Assembly (NCBI RefSeq): GCF_031128465.2
Contig: NZ_CP155618.1
Location: 2,055,501 to 2,119,500 of the forward strand
DNA: 64,000 bases
Direction of reading: 5' to 3'
From: Mariniflexile litorale
GTDB taxonomy: Bacteria; Bacteroidota; Bacteroidia; Flavobacteriales; Flavobacteriaceae
Below the pieces are notes generated by a model that worked only from the letters and a program-made list of their open reading frames with translations, had not been told where the DNA came from and made no database searches. Positions 36,742 through 47,844 of this stretch are shown in pieces. Position 1 is the stretch's first letter, and the number at the start of each line of letters is the position of its first letter. The position numbers were made by a program, and so were the translations under genes.

Positions 36742-39057
36742 ATGAGCGAAGACAATAAACGTAGAGAAGATAGTATGCGCAAAGAAGCACTTTTATACCA
36801 TGCTAAACCTACGCCAGGTAAAATTAAAGTGGTTCCCACAAAAAAATATTCAACCCAACGGGATTTAGCATTAGCTTATTCACCAGGAGTAGCCGCACCA
36901 TGTTTAGAAATTGAAAAAGATAAAAACAACGCATATAAATATACAGCCAAAGGTAATTTGGTTGCGGTGATATCAAACGGTACTGCAGTTTTAGGTTTAG
37001 GAAATATTGGTCCGGAAGCTTCAAAACCTGTAATGGAAGGCAAGGGCTTGTTATTTAAAATTTTTGCAGATATTGATGTGTTTGATATCGAGGTTGATAC
37101 TGAAAATGTTGAAGAATTCATTGCAACCGTAAAAAATATAGCGCCAACTTTTGGTGGTATTAATTTAGAAGATATTAAAGCACCTGAAGCCTTTGAAATA
37201 GAAAGACGCTTAAAGGAAGAACTAGATATTCCTGTAATGCACGACGATCAGCATGGTACAGCTATTATATCGGCAGCAGCTTTAATTAATGCCGTTGAAA
37301 TTTCAAATAAAAAATTAGATGAAGTTCAGATTGTAATAAGTGGCGCTGGAGCAGCAGCTATTTCTTGTTCGCGTTTATATCAAGCATGTGGTGCTAAACG
37401 CGAAAATATGGTCATGCTCGATAGTAAAGGTGTTATTAGAAACGATCGAGAAAATTTAACTTCTGAAAAAGCCGAATATGCTACCCACAGAAAAATAAAT
37501 ACGCTTGATGAAGCTATGGTAGATGCCGATGTATTTATTGGGTTATCTCAGCCAAATATTGTGTCTCCAGAGATGTTATTGTCGATGGCTAAAAACCCGA
37601 TTGTGTTTGCTATGGCAAATCCTGATCCAGAAATAAAATACGATATTGCTGTAGCAACTCGTAAAGATATTATTATGGCAACGGGAAGAAGCGACCATCC
37701 TAACCAAGTAAATAATGTCCTTGGTTTTCCATTTATATTTCGTGGCGCCTTAGATGTGCGGGCTACCAAAATTAATGAGGAAATGAAAATGGCAGCTGTG
37801 CATGCGTTGGCTAGATTAGCTAAAGAATCGGTGCCAGAACAAGTTAATATTGCTTACGGCGAAACCAGATTAACATTTGGTAAAGAATACATTATTCCAA
37901 AACCTTTCGATCCGCGTTTAATTGCAGAAGTGCCACCAGCTGTAGCTAAAGCAGCTATGGATAGCGGTGTTGCCCAAGAACCAATTTTAGATTGGGAAAA
38001 ATATAAAGATGAATTAAGAGAACGTTTAGGAAACGATAATAAACTTATTAGATTACTATTTAACCGTGCCAAACTAGATCCTAAACGTGTTGTTTTTGCT
38101 GAAGCAGATCAACTTGCTGTTATAAAAGCAGCTCAAATAGTTTATGAAGAAGGCATTGCGATTCCTATTTTGTTAGGTAGAGAGGAAACTATTAAAGAGT
38201 TGATGGCAGAAATTGAATTTGATGCCAATGTACTCATAATCGACCCTAAATCCGAAGAAGAAAACGATCGTAAAAATAAGTATGCGAAGGTGTATTGGGA
38301 GCAGCGTAAACGACGTGGTGTTACCTATTATTCGTCACAAAGGTTAATGCGAGAGCGTAATTATTTTGCGGCCATGATGGTGAATGAAGGTGATGCTGAC
38401 GCCTTGATTTCTGGGTATTCTAGAAATTATCCTTCTGTAGTAAAACCGATGCTAGAGCTAATTGGTATGGCAAAAGGAACGTCGCGAGTGGCAACTACCA
38501 ATGTGATGATGACAAAGCGTGGGCCCATATTTTTAAGTGATACGTCTATAAATATAAATCCAAATTCTAGAGAATTAACTAAGATTGCACAAATGACCGC
38601 GCAAGTGGTTAAAATGTTTGGAATGGATCCTGTTATGGCAATGATTTCATATTCAAACTTTGGGTCTTCTTCAAACGAAAATGCAACAAAAGTGCGTGAT
38701 GCCGTTGCGCATTTGCACCGTTATCATCCAGATATGGTTATAGATGGCGAGTTACAAACAGATTTTGCTTTAAATGCTGAAATGCTTCAAGAAAAATTTC
38801 CGTTTTCAAAACTGGTGGGTAAAAAAGTAAATACTTTAATATTTCCAAATTTAGACTCGGCAAATATCACTTATAAATTATTGAAAGAGTTAAACGAGGC
38901 GGTTTCTATTGGTCCCATCATGATGGGGATGAGCAAACCAGTGCACATTCTTCAACTAGGTGCCAATGTAGACGAAATTGTAAATATGACAGCTATTGCC
39001 GTAATTGATGCTCAACAAAAGGAAAAGTTAGAACTGGAAAACGAAAATTCTAAGTAA
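36742..39057 (+). CDS. maeB: NADP-dependent malic enzyme with phosphotransacetylase-like C-terminal domain
   Basis: This 771-residue protein is of MaeB type. The N-terminal malic enzyme part (1-430) has YSPGVAAPC near 50, MHDDQHGTA near 167 and the nucleotide fold VISGAGAAAISCSRL near 198. The C-terminal phosphotransacetylase-like domain (about 440-760) includes VVFAEAD and TSININPNSRELTKIA. It decarboxylates malate to pyruvate, producing NADPH; the C-terminal domain is regulatory in characterised homologues. It is probably a stand-alone gene. Confidence 0.94.
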   Translation: MSEDNKRREDSMRKEALLYHAKPTPGKIKVVPTKKYSTQRDLALAYSPGVAAPCLEIEKDKNNAYKYTAKGNLVAVISNGTAVLGLGNIGPEASKPVMEGKGLLFKIFADIDVFDIEVDTENVEEFIATVKNIAPTFGGINLEDIKAPEAFEIERRLKEELDIPVMHDDQHGTAIISAAALINAVEISNKKLDEVQIVISGAGAAAISCSRLYQACGAKRENMVMLDSKGVIRNDRENLTSEKAEYATHRKINTLDEAMVDADVFIGLSQPNIVSPEMLLSMAKNPIVFAMANPDPEIKYDIAVATRKDIIMATGRSDHPNQVNNVLGFPFIFRGALDVRATKINEEMKMAAVHALARLAKESVPEQVNIAYGETRLTFGKEYIIPKPFDPRLIAEVPPAVAKAAMDSGVAQEPILDWEKYKDELRERLGNDNKLIRLLFNRAKLDPKRVVFAEADQLAVIKAAQIVYEEGIAIPILLGREETIKELMAEIEFDANVLIIDPKSEEENDRKNKYAKVYWEQRKRRGVTYYSSQRLMRERNYFAAMMVNEGDADALISGYSRNYPSVVKPMLELIGMAKGTSRVATTNVMMTKRGPIFLSDTSININPNSRELTKIAQMTAQVVKMFGMDPVMAMISYSNFGSSSNENATKVRDAVAHLHRYHPDMVIDGELQTDFALNAEMLQEKFPFSKLVGKKVNTLIFPNLDSANITYKLLKELNEAVSIGPIMMGMSKPVHILQLGANVDEIVNMTAIAVIDAQQKEKLELENENSK

Positions 39058-39108
39058 ATCTGTTGAAGATAAATTTATTACATTTGGTTGATTAACGAAT
39101 TGCTATAA

Positions 39109-39690
39109 ATGATTACACATATTCAAGGAAAACTTGTAGAGAAAAACCCAACTGATGTTGTTATTGATTGTAATGGTGTCGGTTACTTGTTAAATATTTC
39201 ATTACATACCTATTCTCAAATTCCAGAAGGAGAGCATTTAAAACTATTTACGCATCTTCAAGTTAAAGAAGATTCGCATACGCTTTATGGTTTTTCATCA
39301 TTGGCAGAGCGTGAAATTTTTAGGTTATTAATTTCAGTTAGTGGCATTGGAGCAAGTATTGCACGTACCATGCTATCTTCATTAACACCAAAACAAGTTA
39401 TAGAGGGTATCGCTAGTAACGATATCGCTTTAATTCAAAGTATAAAAGGAATAGGTGCCAAAACAGCGCAACGCGTTATTATAGATCTTAAAGATAAAGT
39501 CTTAAAGATTTATGATATTGATGAAGTTTCTGTTTCTAAAGGCAATACCAATAAAGATGAAGCGTTATCTGCTTTAGAAGTGCTTGGTTTTGTGAGAAAA
39601 CAAGCAGAGCGTGTAGTGGAAAAAATTATCATGGTACACCCAGATGCCAATGTAGAAACCATTATCAAACAAGCTTTAAAAAATTTATAA
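39109..39690 (+). CDS. ruvA: Holliday junction DNA-binding protein RuvA
   Basis: This 193-residue protein has an OB-fold N terminus (MITHIQGKLVEKNPTDVVIDCNGVGY) and helix-hairpin-helix motifs near residues 72-85 (LLISVSGIGASIARTML) and 107-125 (LIQSIKGIGAKTAQRVIIDLKDK). The C-terminal RuvB-binding domain (DEALSALEVLGFVRKQAE) completes it. It targets RuvB to Holliday junctions. It is followed after 6 bases by sprA, an arrangement common in Flavobacteriia. Confidence 0.96.
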   Translation: MITHIQGKLVEKNPTDVVIDCNGVGYLLNISLHTYSQIPEGEHLKLFTHLQVKEDSHTLYGFSSLAEREIFRLLISVSGIGASIARTMLSSLTPKQVIEGIASNDIALIQSIKGIGAKTAQRVIIDLKDKVLKIYDIDEVSVSKGNTNKDEALSALEVLGFVRKQAERVVEKIIMVHPDANVETIIKQALKNL

Positions 39691-39696
39691 TAGATT

Positions 39697-42600
39697 TTGA
39701 ATATAACCAACCTAAATTTTTATAAATCCTTTAAAAAAGGCTATGCTTTAGTTGTTGTCTTTTTGTTTTCTGCAATTGCGTGGGCACAACAACCCACTGT
39801 TCAAGATTCGGTTAAAACAGGATTTAATTTAGGTAGTATAAAAACACCAAACCCCAATAGCATTGAGTCCAAATACACATATGATGCTTTAACAAACCGT
39901 TATATTTATACTGAAAAAGTAGGTAGTTTTAATATTAATTACCCCATTATTTTAACACCTAAAGAATATTATGCACTAGTAGCTAAAGAAAGTGCAAAAG
40001 AATATTATAAGGAAAAAATAAGTGCTTTTGATGGCAAAAAGAATGGTGCTGATGATGCTCAAAAAAATCTATTACCCGAGTTTTATGTGAAATCAGATTT
40101 TTTTGAATCTATTTTTGGAAGTAATACCATTGAAATTGTTCCGCAAGGTTCGGTAGAAATGGATTTGGGGATGCTTTTTTCAAAACAAGATAATCCGTCA
40201 TTTTCACCTAAAAACAGAAGCAATTTTACGTTTGATTTCGATCAACGCATTAGTTTAAGTTTATTAGGTAAAGTAGGTACACGACTGCAAGTAACGGCTA
40301 ATTATGATACCCAATCTACTTTCGATTTTCAAAATCTTATCAAATTAGAATATACACCAACCGAAGATGACATCATTCAAAAAATAGAAGTTGGTAATGT
40401 AAGCATGCCTTTAAATAGTTCGTTAATTACCGGCGCACAAAGTTTGTTTGGTGTCAAGGCCCAATTGCAGTTTGGTAAAACTACGTTTACAGGGGTGTTT
40501 TCTGAACAGAAATCGCAAGCCAATACCGTAGTCGCTCAAGGAGGTGGTACTTTAGAAGAATTTGAACTTTTTATTAGAGATTACGACGAAAATCGACATT
40601 TTTTTTTAGCGCAATATTTTAGGGATACCTACAGTAAATCCTTATCGACTTATCCGTATATAAACAATGGTGGTTTACAAATAACAAGACTTGAAGTTTG
40701 GGTAACGAACAGAAGTAATAAAATAGACAATGTTAGAAATGTGGTGGCATTGCAAGATATAGGTGAATCCGACCCTAATAAAGTAGGTTCTGCAGTAACT
40801 ATCACTGCGACGCCAACAGCATATCCAAACAACAAAAATAATGCGTTCGATCCAACAAGCATTGGTGACGCTGGCTCTCAACTTACTTCAGCTATTAGAG
40901 ATGTAGCTACTGTGCAATCTGGAATAACCGTACCAAATGTTCGCGAAGGATTTGATTATGCTAAGTTAGAAAATGCCAGAAAGTTAATTAATGGTCAAGA
41001 ATTTATTTTAAATACCCAATTAGGTTATATTTCGTTAAACCAACGGTTGAATAATGATGAAGTATTAGCCGTAGCATTTCAATATACCTTGGGAGAGAAA
41101 GTGTACCAAGTAGGTGAGTTTGCCAACGATGGGGTTGATGCTACCAATGTAACAACCAATAATTCTGGGCAAGTAACAAATGTGGTTAATAGCAATTTAA
41201 TACTTAAGTTATTAAAAAGTACTATAACCAATGTGAACCAGCCTGTTTGGAATTTGATGATGAAAAACATTTACGACACAGGGGCCTACAATTTAAGTTC
41301 AGAGGATTTTAAATTGAATATTTTTTACAACGAAGCATCGCCTTTAAACTATATTTCTCCTGTTGGTACGACGCCATTTCCACCAGAAGGAACCAATGAA
41401 GATCCTTTACAACAAACACCTTTATTAAGAGTTTTTAGTTTAGATAAATTAAATTACAACAACGATCCGCAATCAAAAGGAGACGGTTTTTTCGATTTCG
41501 TTGAAGGGATTACCGTATTGTCGCAAACCGGAAAAATTATTTTTCCAAGTGCAGAGCCCTTTGGTGAATATCTCTTTAACAAATTAGCGCTTGGCGGAAG
41601 TGAAGATTATGATAATAATGCAACATACAACGAAAATCAAGCAAAGTATGTATATGATGTGTTATATAAAGAAACTAAAACCAGAGCCTTAGAAGCAGTT
41701 GAAAAAAATAAATTCAAATTAAAAGGACGCTATAAATCTAATGGAGGCGATGGTATTCCTATAGGTTCCTTTAATGTACCTAGAGGCTCGGTGCGTGTTA
41801 CTGCGGGTGGCCGTGTGTTGGTAGAAGGAATCGATTATACAGTTAACTATACACAAGGGCGCGTCCAAATTTTGGATGAAGCTTTAAAAGCATCGAATAC
41901 ACCTATTGAAGTTTCGACTGAAAATAATGCGGTGTTTGGACAACAAACCAAACGATTCACAGGTATTAATGTAGAACATAAATTTAATGAAAATTTTGTG
42001 TTGGGAGGAACGCTTTTAAACTTAAACGAGCGCCCAATAACTCAAAAAGCAAATTACGGTACAGAACCAATTAATAATACCATTTTTGGGTTAAACGGAA
42101 ATTATTCAACCAAAGTGCCATTTTTAACCCGATTAGCAAATACCTTACCAAATATTGATACCGATGTAGAATCGAATTTGTCTGTACGTGGTGAGTTTGC
42201 TTATTTAGCACCAGGATCTCCAAAAGGCACCAATTTAAAAGGTGAAGCCACCTCATATGTTGATGATTTTGAAGGAACCCAAAATTCTATCGATTTAAAA
42301 TCGCAACAGTCTTGGTTTTTATCAAGTAGACCCTTAGAATTGACAGGGTCGCCAGGGGACGATAACAATGGTATCCAAAACGGTTATGGAAGAGCTCTAT
42401 TAAACTGGTATAGTATCGATCCTATTTTTTACACGAGTCAAAAGCCAAATGGTATTTCAGATAACGATTTGTCTAGTTTATACACAAGTCGTGTTTTTAT
42501 AAAGGAATTGTTCCCAGATAGAGATTTAGTACAAGGGCAAAATACAATTTTAAACACCTTAGATTTGGCCTACTATCCAACAGAAAGAGGGCCTTATAAT

Positions 42601-45600
42601 TTTGACCCAGCAACAACTAACGATGTTATTAATAATCCTTCAGCTTCATGGGCAGGTATTACACGTCAACTAACTTCTACTGATTTTGAACAACAAAACG
42701 TGGAGTATATCGAGTTTTGGTTGCAGGATCCATTTCAAGAAAACCCATCAAATTCGGGCGGGAAGTTAGTATTCAATCTCGGAAATATTTCAGAAGATAT
42801 TATTAAAGATGGTAGAAAAATGTACGAGAACGGATTGCCAAAAGATGGAAACATCGATTTACTTCCCGTGACTGCTTGGGGAACTGTAATTCCTCAAAAT
42901 CAATCTTTAGTATATGCATTCGATACTACAGGTCAAGAGCGAACCAATCAAGATGTGGGTTACGATGGGTATGATGATGCAGAAGAAATATTAAAATTTG
43001 GCGCCAGTTTTGGTAGTGACCCAGCAAAAGATAATTACACCTATTTTTTAAATGCCGATGGAAATATTTTCGATCGTTATAAAAAGTACAATGGAGTTGA
43101 AGGTAATACACCAGACACCTTTTCGGATACTGATAGAGGTGCGAATACACAACCCGATGTAGAAGATATCAATCGTGATAATACCATGAACACGATTGAT
43201 AGTTATTACGAATACGAGCTTCCAATTACCAGACAAAATTTACCAACCTCAAAATCTGATTACGAGAATCTTCCAGCCAACAATCCTTTAAAAGAATACA
43301 TAGTTGATTTTAAATCTCAAAAAAGAACGTTACCTAATGGAAATACACCCGATGTGAGATGGTATTTGTTTCGAATTCCAGTAGAAGGGAGTCTTGCAAA
43401 ACCAGTTGGAGGTATTACCGATTTAAGATCGGTGCGTTTTACACGTTTATTTCTTAAAGAATTTACAGAACCAACCGTTTTTCGTTTTGGAACTTTAGAT
43501 TTGGTTCGTAGTGAATGGAGACGCTATACACAAACCTTACAAGTTGATAAAGATAACCCCGCCGATGACAATACAGACTTTTCAGTAGGTGTTATTGGTA
43601 CATTAGAAAACGAAGGTAGTTATGATAGACCGCCAGGAATAGAACCTGAAGAGTTGTATAACAATAATACCGTAGTTGAACAAAATGAACAATCGTTACT
43701 TGTTAATGTATGTAATTTAGAATCGCAAGACTCTAGAGGTGTTTATAAAAACATCGATTTAGATATGCGCCAATACAAACGCATGCGTATGTTTATGCAC
43801 CTTGAAGAAGATGGTACAGGCATTCCAAATAATAATACGGTGGTTGGTTTTGTGCGTATGGGTAACGACCTTACAGAAAATTATTATCAAATAGAAATTC
43901 CATTAAAAGTTTCTGAATCGACATCAAGAACAGGACTTTGGCCAGAAGAAAATGAAATTAATTTACCAATAGGTGTTTTAGGAAAAATTAAGGCCTTGGA
44001 AATAGCGAATCCAACGTTGCCCACAGAACCTCAAAAGTTTTATAATGTAATTGATGGAAAATTAGTAGATACACCGGTTTCAGAATTTTCAACATATACT
44101 ATAGGTCAACATCGAGTGACTATAAAGGGAAATCCTAATTTCGGTGATATTAGAACATTGATGGTTGGTATAAAAAATGGTATTGAAAATGGTTTAAATG
44201 ATGCGCCTCCACCAGCATCACCTATATGCGCTGAGGTTTGGTTTAATGAATTAAGGCTATCGGATATGGATAACGAAGGTGGTTGGGCAGCAGTATTAAG
44301 TCTAGATACTAACATTGCCGACTTTATGAATATTAGCGCTACAGGTAGACAAAGCACTTCTGGCTTTGGTAGTCTTGAGCAAGGACCAAGTCAGCGTAGT
44401 TTAGAAGATGTAAAGCAATATGATTTAGTGACCAATATTAATGCTGGGCAGTTACTGCCAAAAAAATGGGGTATTCAAGTGCCGTTTAATTATGGACAAA
44501 GTGAAGAACTTATCACACCCAAATATGATGCGTATTATGAAGATTTAACTTTACAATCTAGATTAGATGCCGCTGAAACAACTGCTGAAAGAAATTTAAT
44601 AAAAGAACAATCGGAAGATTATACTAAGCGTCAAAGTATCAATTTTATAGGTGTTAGAAAAAGCAGAACCACCGAAGAAAAACCACGTTTTTATGATGTT
44701 GAAAATTTGACTCTTAATTATTCATACAACAAAGTAGAACACCGAGATTTTGAAATTGAAGATGCTGTAAACAAAACAGTACGTGCAGGAGCTAATTACG
44801 CTTTTAACTTTAACCCTGTAAAAATTGAACCTTTTAAAAAGAACGATTCTTTGTTTACTGGTAAATACTGGAAACTTTTAAAAGATTTTAATGTTAATTT
44901 ATTACCATCAAGTTTCGCTATAAACTCTGATATCAACAGACAATTTAACAGGCAGAAATTTAGAGATGTAGATCTTGCTAACGGCAACATTGGTATTGAA
45001 GAATTATTTAGAAGAAACTATACATTCGATTTTCAATACACCATCAATTACAACTTAACCGAAGCCTTAAGTTTTAATTTCACAGCGGCAAATAATAATA
45101 TAGTTCGTAATTATTTTATAGACAATGATTTAATTAGAGGAGAGCATGATGAAACACTTGATGTTTGGGATGGTTTTTTCGATTTTGGAGACCCTAATAG
45201 GCAATCACAAGACTTAGGCATTACTTATCAAGTGCCTATTAATAAAATCCCCACATTTAGTTTTGTAAATGCAACTTACCAATATAGTGGTAACTTCCAG
45301 TGGCAACGAGGCTCAGATTTATATGGTAATTTAGAACTTGTTACCACCGATGAAAACGGTATTGAAACTACAGCTAATTACGATTTAGGCAACACCATTC
45401 AAAATGCCAATACCCACAATATCAATACAACTTTAGATATGAATAGGTTGTATAAATATATAGGTTTGGTAAAAAAACCAATTTCTCGAGTAAGAGCTAG
45501 AACAACTACTAGTGGGCCTCCGAGACCAAACCAGAATAAAACAAATCAGCCAAAAATTAAAGATCAATCGGTTACCAAGTTGCTTAATGCAGGCGTTGAT

Positions 45601-46965
45601 ATTTTAACGAGTATTAAAAGAATTCAGTTTAATTATTCTGAAAACAATGGTATATTTTTACCAGGATATTTACAAACTCCAGGTTTTGTTGGAACTTTAA
45701 AACCTACAACAGGTTTTACCTTTGGTAGCCAAAGCGATATTAGAGATCTCGCAGCAAGACGTGGATGGTTAACATTATTTCCAGAGTTCAATCAGCAATA
45801 TACAACAACGAATTCAAAACAATTGGATGTATCGGCTAGTTTAGAGCCTGTAAAAGACTTAAAAATTGATATTGTTGGGAATAGAACTTATTATCAAAAT
45901 TATACCGAAAACTTTAGAGTCAATGATAACGCAGGTCAATATGAATACGAATCTTTAACCCCAAACACCTTTGGTAATTTTAATATTTCAACAGTTTTAA
46001 TTAAAACTGCGTTTAGTACAAGTGATGAAACAAACTCGGAAGCTTTTAACGATTTTAGAGCTAACAGACTTATAATTGCACAGCGATTGGCTAAGGAAAA
46101 AGGTGCTGATGTAAATGATGTGGACGCTGAAGGTTATCCTAAAGGCTTTGGTAAAAATAATCAAGCCGTATTATTACCAGCCTTTTTAGCGGCTTATACC
46201 GGGCAAGATGCCAGTAAGGTGAAAACCTCGGCGTTTAGAGATGTACCTATCCCCAATTGGGATTTAAAATACACAGGCTTTATGAAATATGCTTGGTTTA
46301 AAAAGAATTTCAAACGTTTCTCGTTAACTCATGGATACCGTTCAACTTATACCATCAATCAGTTTCAAACAAATTTAGACTATGAACAGCCTAATTTTAA
46401 TATAGATTATGATGATATACCATCAGATAATAATGTTTTAAATCAATCTGGAAATTACAAAAACCCAACACTGTATAGTAATATCAACTTAACAGAAATG
46501 TTTAGTCCGTTAATTAGAATAGATTTCGAAATGCAAAATTCGGTTAAAATATTAACAGAAATTAAAAAGGACCGTTTGTTGTCATTAAGTTTTGATAATA
46601 ATTTAATGACCGAAGTACAAGGAATGGAATATGTATTGGGGCTAGGATATAGAATTAAAGATTTACGTATTAATTCTAATTTGGCAGGTCCAAGCAAGCG
46701 TATTGTAAGTGATTTAAATATGAAAGCCGATATATCTATTAGAGATAATAAAACCATTATTAGGTATTTGGATTTAGAAAATAACCAAGTAACATCAGGT
46801 CAAACTATTTGGGGCTTAAAATATTCGGCCGATTATGCATTTAGTAAAAATCTAACAGGTATCTTTTATTTTGATTATACATTCTCAGAATATGCCATTT
46901 CAACCGCATTTCCACAAACAACCATTAGATCTGGTTTTACCATCAGGTATAATTTTGGGAATTAA
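39697..46965 (+). CDS. sprA: SprA, outer-membrane translocon of the type IX secretion system
   Basis: This 2,422-residue protein has the length of flavobacterial SprA/Sov, with a signal peptide (YALVVVFLFSAIAWAQQ) and long Asn/Thr-rich beta-strand sequence up to the C-terminal RSGFTIRYNFGN. SprA forms the very large beta-barrel through which T9SS cargo, including gliding adhesins, crosses the outer membrane. No in-frame ATG precedes the signal peptide; the best start is TTG at 39697, 6 bases after ruvA, implying coupling. gcvH follows. The assignment rests on size, composition, signal peptide and the ruvA-sprA-gcvH context. Confidence 0.9.
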   Translation: MNITNLNFYKSFKKGYALVVVFLFSAIAWAQQPTVQDSVKTGFNLGSIKTPNPNSIESKYTYDALTNRYIYTEKVGSFNINYPIILTPKEYYALVAKESAKEYYKEKISAFDGKKNGADDAQKNLLPEFYVKSDFFESIFGSNTIEIVPQGSVEMDLGMLFSKQDNPSFSPKNRSNFTFDFDQRISLSLLGKVGTRLQVTANYDTQSTFDFQNLIKLEYTPTEDDIIQKIEVGNVSMPLNSSLITGAQSLFGVKAQLQFGKTTFTGVFSEQKSQANTVVAQGGGTLEEFELFIRDYDENRHFFLAQYFRDTYSKSLSTYPYINNGGLQITRLEVWVTNRSNKIDNVRNVVALQDIGESDPNKVGSAVTITATPTAYPNNKNNAFDPTSIGDAGSQLTSAIRDVATVQSGITVPNVREGFDYAKLENARKLINGQEFILNTQLGYISLNQRLNNDEVLAVAFQYTLGEKVYQVGEFANDGVDATNVTTNNSGQVTNVVNSNLILKLLKSTITNVNQPVWNLMMKNIYDTGAYNLSSEDFKLNIFYNEASPLNYISPVGTTPFPPEGTNEDPLQQTPLLRVFSLDKLNYNNDPQSKGDGFFDFVEGITVLSQTGKIIFPSAEPFGEYLFNKLALGGSEDYDNNATYNENQAKYVYDVLYKETKTRALEAVEKNKFKLKGRYKSNGGDGIPIGSFNVPRGSVRVTAGGRVLVEGIDYTVNYTQGRVQILDEALKASNTPIEVSTENNAVFGQQTKRFTGINVEHKFNENFVLGGTLLNLNERPITQKANYGTEPINNTIFGLNGNYSTKVPFLTRLANTLPNIDTDVESNLSVRGEFAYLAPGSPKGTNLKGEATSYVDDFEGTQNSIDLKSQQSWFLSSRPLELTGSPGDDNNGIQNGYGRALLNWYSIDPIFYTSQKPNGISDNDLSSLYTSRVFIKELFPDRDLVQGQNTILNTLDLAYYPTERGPYNFDPATTNDVINNPSASWAGITRQLTSTDFEQQNVEYIEFWLQDPFQENPSNSGGKLVFNLGNISEDIIKDGRKMYENGLPKDGNIDLLPVTAWGTVIPQNQSLVYAFDTTGQERTNQDVGYDGYDDAEEILKFGASFGSDPAKDNYTYFLNADGNIFDRYKKYNGVEGNTPDTFSDTDRGANTQPDVEDINRDNTMNTIDSYYEYELPITRQNLPTSKSDYENLPANNPLKEYIVDFKSQKRTLPNGNTPDVRWYLFRIPVEGSLAKPVGGITDLRSVRFTRLFLKEFTEPTVFRFGTLDLVRSEWRRYTQTLQVDKDNPADDNTDFSVGVIGTLENEGSYDRPPGIEPEELYNNNTVVEQNEQSLLVNVCNLESQDSRGVYKNIDLDMRQYKRMRMFMHLEEDGTGIPNNNTVVGFVRMGNDLTENYYQIEIPLKVSESTSRTGLWPEENEINLPIGVLGKIKALEIANPTLPTEPQKFYNVIDGKLVDTPVSEFSTYTIGQHRVTIKGNPNFGDIRTLMVGIKNGIENGLNDAPPPASPICAEVWFNELRLSDMDNEGGWAAVLSLDTNIADFMNISATGRQSTSGFGSLEQGPSQRSLEDVKQYDLVTNINAGQLLPKKWGIQVPFNYGQSEELITPKYDAYYEDLTLQSRLDAAETTAERNLIKEQSEDYTKRQSINFIGVRKSRTTEEKPRFYDVENLTLNYSYNKVEHRDFEIEDAVNKTVRAGANYAFNFNPVKIEPFKKNDSLFTGKYWKLLKDFNVNLLPSSFAINSDINRQFNRQKFRDVDLANGNIGIEELFRRNYTFDFQYTINYNLTEALSFNFTAANNNIVRNYFIDNDLIRGEHDETLDVWDGFFDFGDPNRQSQDLGITYQVPINKIPTFSFVNATYQYSGNFQWQRGSDLYGNLELVTTDENGIETTANYDLGNTIQNANTHNINTTLDMNRLYKYIGLVKKPISRVRARTTTSGPPRPNQNKTNQPKIKDQSVTKLLNAGVDILTSIKRIQFNYSENNGIFLPGYLQTPGFVGTLKPTTGFTFGSQSDIRDLAARRGWLTLFPEFNQQYTTTNSKQLDVSASLEPVKDLKIDIVGNRTYYQNYTENFRVNDNAGQYEYESLTPNTFGNFNISTVLIKTAFSTSDETNSEAFNDFRANRLIIAQRLAKEKGADVNDVDAEGYPKGFGKNNQAVLLPAFLAAYTGQDASKVKTSAFRDVPIPNWDLKYTGFMKYAWFKKNFKRFSLTHGYRSTYTINQFQTNLDYEQPNFNIDYDDIPSDNNVLNQSGNYKNPTLYSNINLTEMFSPLIRIDFEMQNSVKILTEIKKDRLLSLSFDNNLMTEVQGMEYVLGLGYRIKDLRINSNLAGPSKRIVSDLNMKADISIRDNKTIIRYLDLENNQVTSGQTIWGLKYSADYAFSKNLTGIFYFDYTFSEYAISTAFPQTTIRSGFTIRYNFGN

Positions 46966-47033
46966 AATAATAATCTATTTGAATTTAAAGTTTGAATAAA
47001 TACATTTGTCAAGTACTAACTTAAAATAATAAA

Positions 47034-47414
47034 ATGAATATTCCATCAGAATTAAAATATACAAAAGACCACGAGTGGGTAAGTATTGAAGGAGATATAG
47101 CAACTATTGGTATTACCGATTTTGCACAAAGTGAATTAGGTGATATTGTGTATGTTGAAGTTGAAACAGTTGATGAAACTTTAGAAGCCGAAGAAATTTT
47201 TGGAACGGTTGAAGCTGTAAAAACAGTATCCGATTTATTTTTGCCATTAACAGGGGAAATTATTGAGTTCAACACTGCTTTAGAAGACGAACCTGAAAAA
47301 GTAAATACAGACCCTTATGGAGATGGTTGGATGATAAAACTTAAATGTACAGACCTATCGCAAGTAGAAAATCTAATGTCTGCCGATGCTTATAAAACAC
47401 TTATAGGTGCTTAA
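47034..47414 (+). CDS. gcvH: Glycine cleavage system H protein
   Basis: This 126-residue protein has the lipoyl-domain signature [21 protein letters not shown] near residue 58, whose Lys carries lipoate. The N-terminal [36 protein letters not shown] is diagnostic. It shuttles the aminomethyl group between P and T proteins. It follows sprA by 69 bases; its stop overlaps the next gene's GTG start by 8 bases. Confidence 0.97.
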   Translation: MNIPSELKYTKDHEWVSIEGDIATIGITDFAQSELGDIVYVEVETVDETLEAEEIFGTVEAVKTVSDLFLPLTGEIIEFNTALEDEPEKVNTDPYGDGWMIKLKCTDLSQVENLMSADAYKTLIGA

Positions 47415-47781
47415 AAAGCTTTTACCTTTAGTAAGTATAGTTTATACAGTAGTATTAGCTACTATCTGTCTAATCAAAATAAAAAAAATCCCAAATCTTG
47501 GGGTGTCTTTTGGCGATAAAATATTTCATTTTTTAGCATATACAGTCTTAGCTTTTTTATGGTATAATACTTTTTTTAATACATTTAGGCTTGAAAGAAG
47601 GAAGGCATTATTGTATGCTGCGCTTTTTTCAATAGTATTTGGTATAGTTATTGAGGTACTACAGGGAGTGCTCACAACCTCACGATCATCTGATGTATAT
47701 GATGTTATGGCAAATACAATGGGCGTGTTTCTTACTGTAATAATTGTATTCATTAAAAATTTGATTACTATTAAAAAATAA
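47407..47781 (+). CDS. VanZ-like membrane protein
   Basis: This 124-residue protein has four hydrophobic segments (about 5-23, 40-57, 68-86 and 98-116) and VanZ-family features: [18 protein letters not shown] near 36, [10 protein letters not shown] near 78 and [14 protein letters not shown] near 92. VanZ relatives are small integral membrane proteins; the cellular role in Bacteroidota is unclear. The likely start is GTG at 47407, overlapping the end of gcvH by 8 bases, so its translation is probably coupled to gcvH. Confidence 0.8.
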   Translation: MLKKLLPLVSIVYTVVLATICLIKIKKIPNLGVSFGDKIFHFLAYTVLAFLWYNTFFNTFRLERRKALLYAALFSIVFGIVIEVLQGVLTTSRSSDVYDVMANTMGVFLTVIIVFIKNLITIKK

Positions 47782-47844
47782 TAAACACTTGCTTATTTGA
47801 TAAATAAATAGTTATTTTAGCAATCTTGAAAAACAATTTAAATT

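Noticed and set aside
37000-39050. Antisense frames within the malic enzyme, IF-2, sprA and other large genes
   Set aside because: They follow the codon pattern of the real genes on the other strand and lack any domain features.
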